64,000 nucleotides of DNA, from the NCBI GenBank assembly GCA_946407975.1, contig CAMJQC010000002.1:1-64000 (forward strand), read 5' to 3'. The notes below the pieces were generated by a model, which saw nothing but the letters and a program-made list of their open reading frames with translations, had not been told where the DNA came from and ran no database searches. The first letter of the stretch is position 1; the number at the start of each line of letters is the position of its first letter. The DNA is from an uncultured Bacteroidales bacterium. GTDB lineage: Bacteria > Bacteroidota > Bacteroidia > Bacteroidales > F082. This document shows, piece after piece, positions 60,497 through 64,000 of this stretch. The position numbers were made by a program, and so were the translations under genes.

Positions 60497-60662
60497 AGGT
60501 AAGGTTCTTTAGGAAAGATGAAAAGGGAACCCTGTGAAAATCAGGGACTATACCCGTAGCTGTAAGTTTTTTTTGAAAGGCGTCATGCACTCTTGCCACT
60601 GTCGAATATCCGACGGGAAGGCCGTATGACGTGAAACAAGTCAGAAGACCTGCCTTACAAAA
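60497..60662 (+). ncRNA. Cobalamin (AdoCbl-class) riboswitch
   Basis: The conserved parts of the B12 aptamer are present in order. P1: GTAAGG (60499-60504) pairs with CCTTAC (60653-60658). Core: GGGAACCCTGTGAAAATCAG (60525-60544), where CCCTG pairs with the following CAGGG, then ACCCGTAGCTGTAA (60551-60564). The GCCACTG...CGGGAAGGC part lies at about 60595-60622. The B12 box AGTCAGAAGACCTGCC is at 60639-60654. The aptamer sits in the leader of nrdD. Binding of coenzyme B12 would normally repress the downstream genes. The expression platform (60663-60773) has hairpin potential, but I cannot tell whether control is on transcription or translation. Confidence 0.93.
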
Positions 60663-60773
60663 TGGCAATGTCTGCCTTCGGGATGAAGGGCGGCACTTGA
60701 ACCCATACGAGCAACACATCCGTATTACTGCTAGTATAATAGCGGAAACAATTGAAAACGAGCACTTTTTATT

Positions 60774-62867
60774 ATGAACAATGCCGGTTTGTACATTAAG
60801 AAAAGAGATGGTAAGGAAGAACCGTTCTCTGTAGAAAAAATCAAGGTAGCAATCAGTAAAGCTTTTTTGGCCTCGGGTTTTTATGCCACTGATGAAGATT
60901 TGAATTCCATTCTGAGCCGTGTCAGAATTACGAATGGCATTACGGTGGAAGAGATTCAGAACCAGGTGGAGACTGCCCTTATGGCGGAACAGTATTATAC
61001 TGTGGCGAAGAATTACATCCTTTATCGCCAAAAGCATACCGAGGACCGTGAAGTGCGCGAAAAGATCGATTTTCTCACCAACTATTGCAATGCATCCAAT
61101 CCTGCCACAGGCTCGAAATACGATGCCAATGCCAATGTGGAGAAAAAAAACATCGCCACCCTTATCGGAGAACTGCCCAAGTCAAGTTTCATTCGTATCA
61201 ACCGTCGTTTGCTCACCGACAGAATCAAGGAAGTGTATGGCAAAGAGTTAGCCGACAGATATTTATATCTGCTCAACAACCACTTTATTTATAAGAATGA
61301 CGAGACTTCCCTCGCCAATTACTGCGCTTCCATCACCATGTATCCATGGTTGCTCGAAGGTACCAAATCGATAGGTGGCAATTCTACGGCTCCTACCAAC
61401 CTGCGTTCCTTCTGCGGTGGCTTCATCAACATGGTGTTCATTGTCTCGTCCATGCTTTCAGGTGCCTGCGCTACCCCGGAGTTTCTGATGTATATGAACT
61501 ATTTCATCGGTCTCGAATATGGTCAGGACTATTACAAACGCGCCGATGAAATCGTTGACTTCTCCAAGAAAAAGAGAAGCATCGACAAGGTCATCACCGA
61601 TTGTTTCGAACAGATTGTCTATTCCATCAACCAGCCTACCGGAGCACGTAACTTCCAGTCCGTGTTCTGGAACATTGCCTATTATGACAAGAATTATTTC
61701 CAGTCTTTGTTTGGCAACTTCTACTTTCCCGATGGCTCTCAGCCCGATTGGGATTCGCTCAGCTGGCTGCAGAAGCGTTTCATGAAATGGTTCAATGCCG
61801 AACGCCAACGTTGCGTGCTGACTTTCCCAGTCGAGACGATGGCGTTGCTTTCCAAGGACGGCGATGTGATCGATAAAGAATGGGGTGACTTCACCGCCGA
61901 GATGTATGCCGAGGGCCACTCCTTCTTCACATACCTCAGCGACAATGCCGATTCCCTGTCGTCATGCTGCCGTCTGCGTAACGAGATTCAGGACAACGGT
62001 TTCAGCTACACCCTCGGTGCTGGTGGCGTCTCCACTGGTTCCAAGAGCGTGCTCACCGTCAACCTGAACCGTTGCATCCAGTATGCCGTGCGTAACAACA
62101 TGCACTACCTCACCTTCCTCGAAGAGATTATCGACCTGATGCATAAAGTGCAGATTTGCTACAACGAAAACCTGAAGGAACTACAGTCAAAAGGTATGCT
62201 ACCGCTTTTCGATGCCGGTTATATCAACATGTCGCGTCAATATCTCACCATCGGCGTGAATGGTCTCGTCGAAGCAGCAGAGTTCCTCAAGATCAAGATC
62301 AGCGATAACCCGGATTATGAGAACTTCGTCCAGGGTGTCCTCGGTCTTATCGAGACCTATAACAAGAAGTACCGTTCAAAGGAACTGATGTTCAACTGCG
62401 AGATGATTCCTGCCGAGAATGTGGGCGTGAAGCATGCCAAATGGGATAAGGAAGACGGCTATGAGGTGCCACGCGACTGCTATAACAGCTATTTCTATGT
62501 CGTAGAAGATCCTGATTCGAATATCCTTGATAAGTTCAGGCTCCACGGCGAGAAGTACATCAAGCATCTCACCGGTGGCTCGGCATTGCACATGAATCTC
62601 GAGGAGCACCTTACTCAGGCCCAGTACCGCCAGTTGTTGAGAGTGGCGGCAAAAGAGGGCTGCAACTACTTTACCTTCAACATCCCGAACACCATTTGCA
62701 ACGACTGCGGATACATCGACAAGCGTTATTTGAAGGAATGCCCAAAGTGCCACAGTCATAATATTGATTATTTAACCCGTATCATCGGTTACCTGAAGCG
62801 CATCTCCAACTTCTCCGAACCCCGTCAGGAAGAAGCCAAGAGAAGATTTTACAGTAAGGCGGACTAA
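60774..62867 (+). CDS. nrdD: Anaerobic (class III) ribonucleoside-triphosphate reductase
   Basis: A 697-residue glycyl-radical enzyme that makes dNTPs under anaerobic conditions. An N-terminal ATP cone (about 1-95, VEKIKVAISKAFLASG) for allosteric control is followed by the catalytic barrel, with a Cys pair at 398-399 (SSCCRLRN) among the active-site Cys candidates. C-terminal: zinc site Cys642, 645, 656, 659 (CNDCG...CPKC) and the radical glycine Gly672 in RIIGYLKR. The radical is generated by NrdG encoded 34 bases downstream. Expression is very probably controlled by the cobalamin riboswitch in the leader. Confidence 0.95.
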   Translation: MNNAGLYIKKRDGKEEPFSVEKIKVAISKAFLASGFYATDEDLNSILSRVRITNGITVEEIQNQVETALMAEQYYTVAKNYILYRQKHTEDREVREKIDFLTNYCNASNPATGSKYDANANVEKKNIATLIGELPKSSFIRINRRLLTDRIKEVYGKELADRYLYLLNNHFIYKNDETSLANYCASITMYPWLLEGTKSIGGNSTAPTNLRSFCGGFINMVFIVSSMLSGACATPEFLMYMNYFIGLEYGQDYYKRADEIVDFSKKKRSIDKVITDCFEQIVYSINQPTGARNFQSVFWNIAYYDKNYFQSLFGNFYFPDGSQPDWDSLSWLQKRFMKWFNAERQRCVLTFPVETMALLSKDGDVIDKEWGDFTAEMYAEGHSFFTYLSDNADSLSSCCRLRNEIQDNGFSYTLGAGGVSTGSKSVLTVNLNRCIQYAVRNNMHYLTFLEEIIDLMHKVQICYNENLKELQSKGMLPLFDAGYINMSRQYLTIGVNGLVEAAEFLKIKISDNPDYENFVQGVLGLIETYNKKYRSKELMFNCEMIPAENVGVKHAKWDKEDGYEVPRDCYNSYFYVVEDPDSNILDKFRLHGEKYIKHLTGGSALHMNLEEHLTQAQYRQLLRVAAKEGCNYFTFNIPNTICNDCGYIDKRYLKECPKCHSHNIDYLTRIIGYLKRISNFSEPRQEEAKRRFYSKAD

Positions 62868-62901
62868 ACCGAGTTACGGATATTTTGTTTGTTTTGTTTT
62901 T

Positions 62902-63459
62902 ATGCTGAAATACGCTAATTATAATATTGTTTTTCAGGAAGTTCCAGACGAGGTGACCTTGGCCATCAACATCACCAATTGTCCTAACCATTGTCCTCAT
63001 TGTCACAGCAAATACCTCTGGGAGGATACGGGTACCGTTCTTGACCAGAGGGAGTTGGACGACCTTGTGGCAAAATACAGGCCTGGCATCACTTGCGTCT
63101 GCTTCATGGGAGGCGACATCGCGCCTCAGGATGTAGCCAATCTGGCACAACATCTGAAAAGTCAGCATCATGGCCTCCACGTGGGCTGGTATTCAGGAAA
63201 GAATGAGCTTCCCAAAGCTTTCAACGACGAAGTGTTTGATTACATCAAATTAGGTCGATTTGATGAGAACTGCGGTCCATTGGATTCGCCTACCACCAAC
63301 CAGCGGATGATGAAACGCCTGGCGGATGGCCGTGTCAAGGATATCACCGAATGGTTCCGGCGCAACAAACACGTTCAGTTTGAAATGGAAAGCAATAAAG
63401 AACAGGCTGAAAAAGAAATAGAAAAAGCCCCAACCCCTCCCTCGTCTGACAACCGGTGA
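62902..63459 (+). CDS. nrdG: NrdD-activating radical SAM enzyme
   Basis: A 185-residue radical SAM protein that installs the glycyl radical on NrdD using S-adenosylmethionine. The [4Fe-4S] ligands are Cys27, 31 and 34 in NCPNHCPHC, the CxxxCxxC pattern; GGDIAPQDV is the SAM-binding glycine region. A hydrophilic tail of about 25 residues (Glu/Lys-rich, then PTPPSSDN) extends beyond the usual end of the family. It shares the nrdD transcript and so the riboswitch. Confidence 0.93.
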   Translation: MLKYANYNIVFQEVPDEVTLAINITNCPNHCPHCHSKYLWEDTGTVLDQRELDDLVAKYRPGITCVCFMGGDIAPQDVANLAQHLKSQHHGLHVGWYSGKNELPKAFNDEVFDYIKLGRFDENCGPLDSPTTNQRMMKRLADGRVKDITEWFRRNKHVQFEMESNKEQAEKEIEKAPTPPSSDNR

Positions 63460-63612
63460 TACGGTAGTAAAGGTGAAAAGTATAGATGCACGTGTCAATG
63501 TGCTGGGCATGCTTTGTTAAAAAACGATATGCGCCCCACATATCCATGCAAATGCAACTCATTCTCAGTTGCGAGAGATCTCACCCGCTCTGCCAGACTA
63601 CCTCTATTTCTT
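63460..63612. other. Intergenic gap between nrdG and the convergent DIP1984-like gene
   Basis: 153 bases with no gene, promoter or clear terminator that I can see. Confidence 0.5.
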
Positions 63613-64000
63613 TTATAGCAAATCCGTGGTCCAGTTGAGGGCTTGGATTTGTTCGTCGGTCTCGCGAAGCGTCTTCGCGGCTTTGTCGAGTTCCTTTTGC
63701 AGTTCAGCGACTTTCACCGTGCTCACAATCTTTATCTCGGTACGAGAATAACGATCCACCTTGCTGCTGGCGGCATCAAGGAACTTGCGCATCAGCATAA
63801 TGCGCTCGTTGAGACAGTCGCGGTGCGCGAGCATCTCTGTCAAGGTCTTTCCGTTGACGACAGTCTTGCTGTTGGTCAGGTTGATTCGGGTCATCAGGTC
63901 CTCTAATTCGGACAGCATGGCATCCATTTCCTTGAGCAGGGCTTTGGGTTCTTCGGCAGGACTCTCTCCTTCCTGCACTTTGGCATTGTTGTTCAGTCTA
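63613..64000 (-). CDS. DIP1984-family protein, C-terminal part (runs off the window)
   Basis: The frame is open from the right edge to a stop at 63613, about 129 residues. It reads LNNNAKVQEGESPAEEP, then LEDLMTRINLTNSKTV and ends IQALNWTTDLL, matching conserved positions of the DIP1984 family (septicolysin-related helical proteins of unknown function). The apparent start at the internal GTG (63978) is not the real one; the N-terminal 30 or so residues lie outside the window. The protein is helical and rich in Leu, Glu and Lys. Confidence 0.83.
   Translation of the reverse strand, partial: RLNNNAKVQEGESPAEEPKALLKEMDAMLSELEDLMTRINLTNSKTVVNGKTLTEMLAHRDCLNERIMLMRKFLDAASSKVDRYSRTEIKIVSTVKVAELQKELDKAAKTLRETDEQIQALNWTTDLL

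Noticed and set aside
60486-61037. Minus-strand frame of 183 codons covering the riboswitch and the nrdD start
   Set aside because: The region is explained by the riboswitch leader and nrdD; the frame lacks any protein motif.

Overview
The window looks like part of the chromosome of an anaerobic member of the Bacteroidales (phylum Bacteroidota), probably gut-type. The main evidence is a set of about 25 promoters of the Bacteroidota -7 form TAnnTTTG placed just ahead of start codons, families largely confined to this phylum (GH97, DUF4292 next to an EnvC-like protein, HYC_CC_PP next to a TonB-dependent receptor, lamin-tail secreted protein, BACON lipoprotein, EFR1 ferredoxin-flavodoxin) and an oxygen-sensitive class III ribonucleotide reductase. 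Base composition looks even and genes are closely packed. I see no prophage, transposase, CRISPR array or conjugative element, so this is mostly core genome.

Layout. 1-4.7 kb: the 5' end of metG leaving the window, an SGNH hydrolase, a DUF937 protein, then a GH97 glycosidase and a DUF2461 protein. 4.7-7.2 kb: a YfcC-type transporter and an EFR1 flavodoxin-ferredoxin protein. 7.2-14 kb: a long minus-strand run with an acyl-CoA block (LiuC-like hydratase, biotin-dependent acyl-CoA carboxylase alpha chain, acyl-CoA dehydrogenase) followed by an envelope block (DUF4292 lipoprotein, EnvC-like protein, a 59-residue lipoprotein, SprT-like protein). 14-20.5 kb: small envelope and housekeeping genes, including queG, an MltF-type lytic transglycosylase, a PlsC-type acyltransferase and a metallophosphoesterase. 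20.5-26 kb: a large lamin-tail secreted protein, asd and ribF. 26-29.6 kb: a probable metal-uptake pair (HYC_CC_PP protein and TonB-dependent receptor) and a nitroreductase. 29.6-35 kb: a GH106-like and a GH28 enzyme read as one unit, probably acting on pectin, then a ROK sugar kinase. 35-46.6 kb: M14 peptidase, thpR, a very large sensor kinase, a flippase-dut-TPR group and an M49 peptidase. 46.6-49.7 kb: tRNA-Pro, mntP with a hydrolase, and an Omp85-like barrel. 49.8-55.4 kb: ileS, a DksA-like protein, lspA, a GNAT enzyme. 55.4-60.4 kb: tRNA-Thr, tRNA-Cys, a GT-C membrane enzyme, a BACON lipoprotein and rnr. 60.4-64 kb: a cobalamin riboswitch ahead of nrdD-nrdG, then the 3' part of a DIP1984-family gene.

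The observations I rate highest are: (1) a cobalamin riboswitch that appears to control the B12-independent ribonucleotide reductase nrdDG; (2) an IleRS whose HIGH motif reads GIHH, the swapped form linked to strong mupirocin resistance; (3) a 59-residue lipoprotein gene whose 3' end overlaps sprT and forces a later sprT start; (4) a 28-bp palindromic repeat present in two intergenic places and once in frame inside a glycosidase gene; (5) two genes whose promoter boxes lie only 5 bp from the start codon, implying leaderless mRNAs; and (6) leucine-pathway-like genes with a butyryl-type, not isovaleryl-type, dehydrogenase and no carboxyltransferase partner nearby. I did not find a clearly new multi-gene system. 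All family names come from reading motifs by eye, without database searches.
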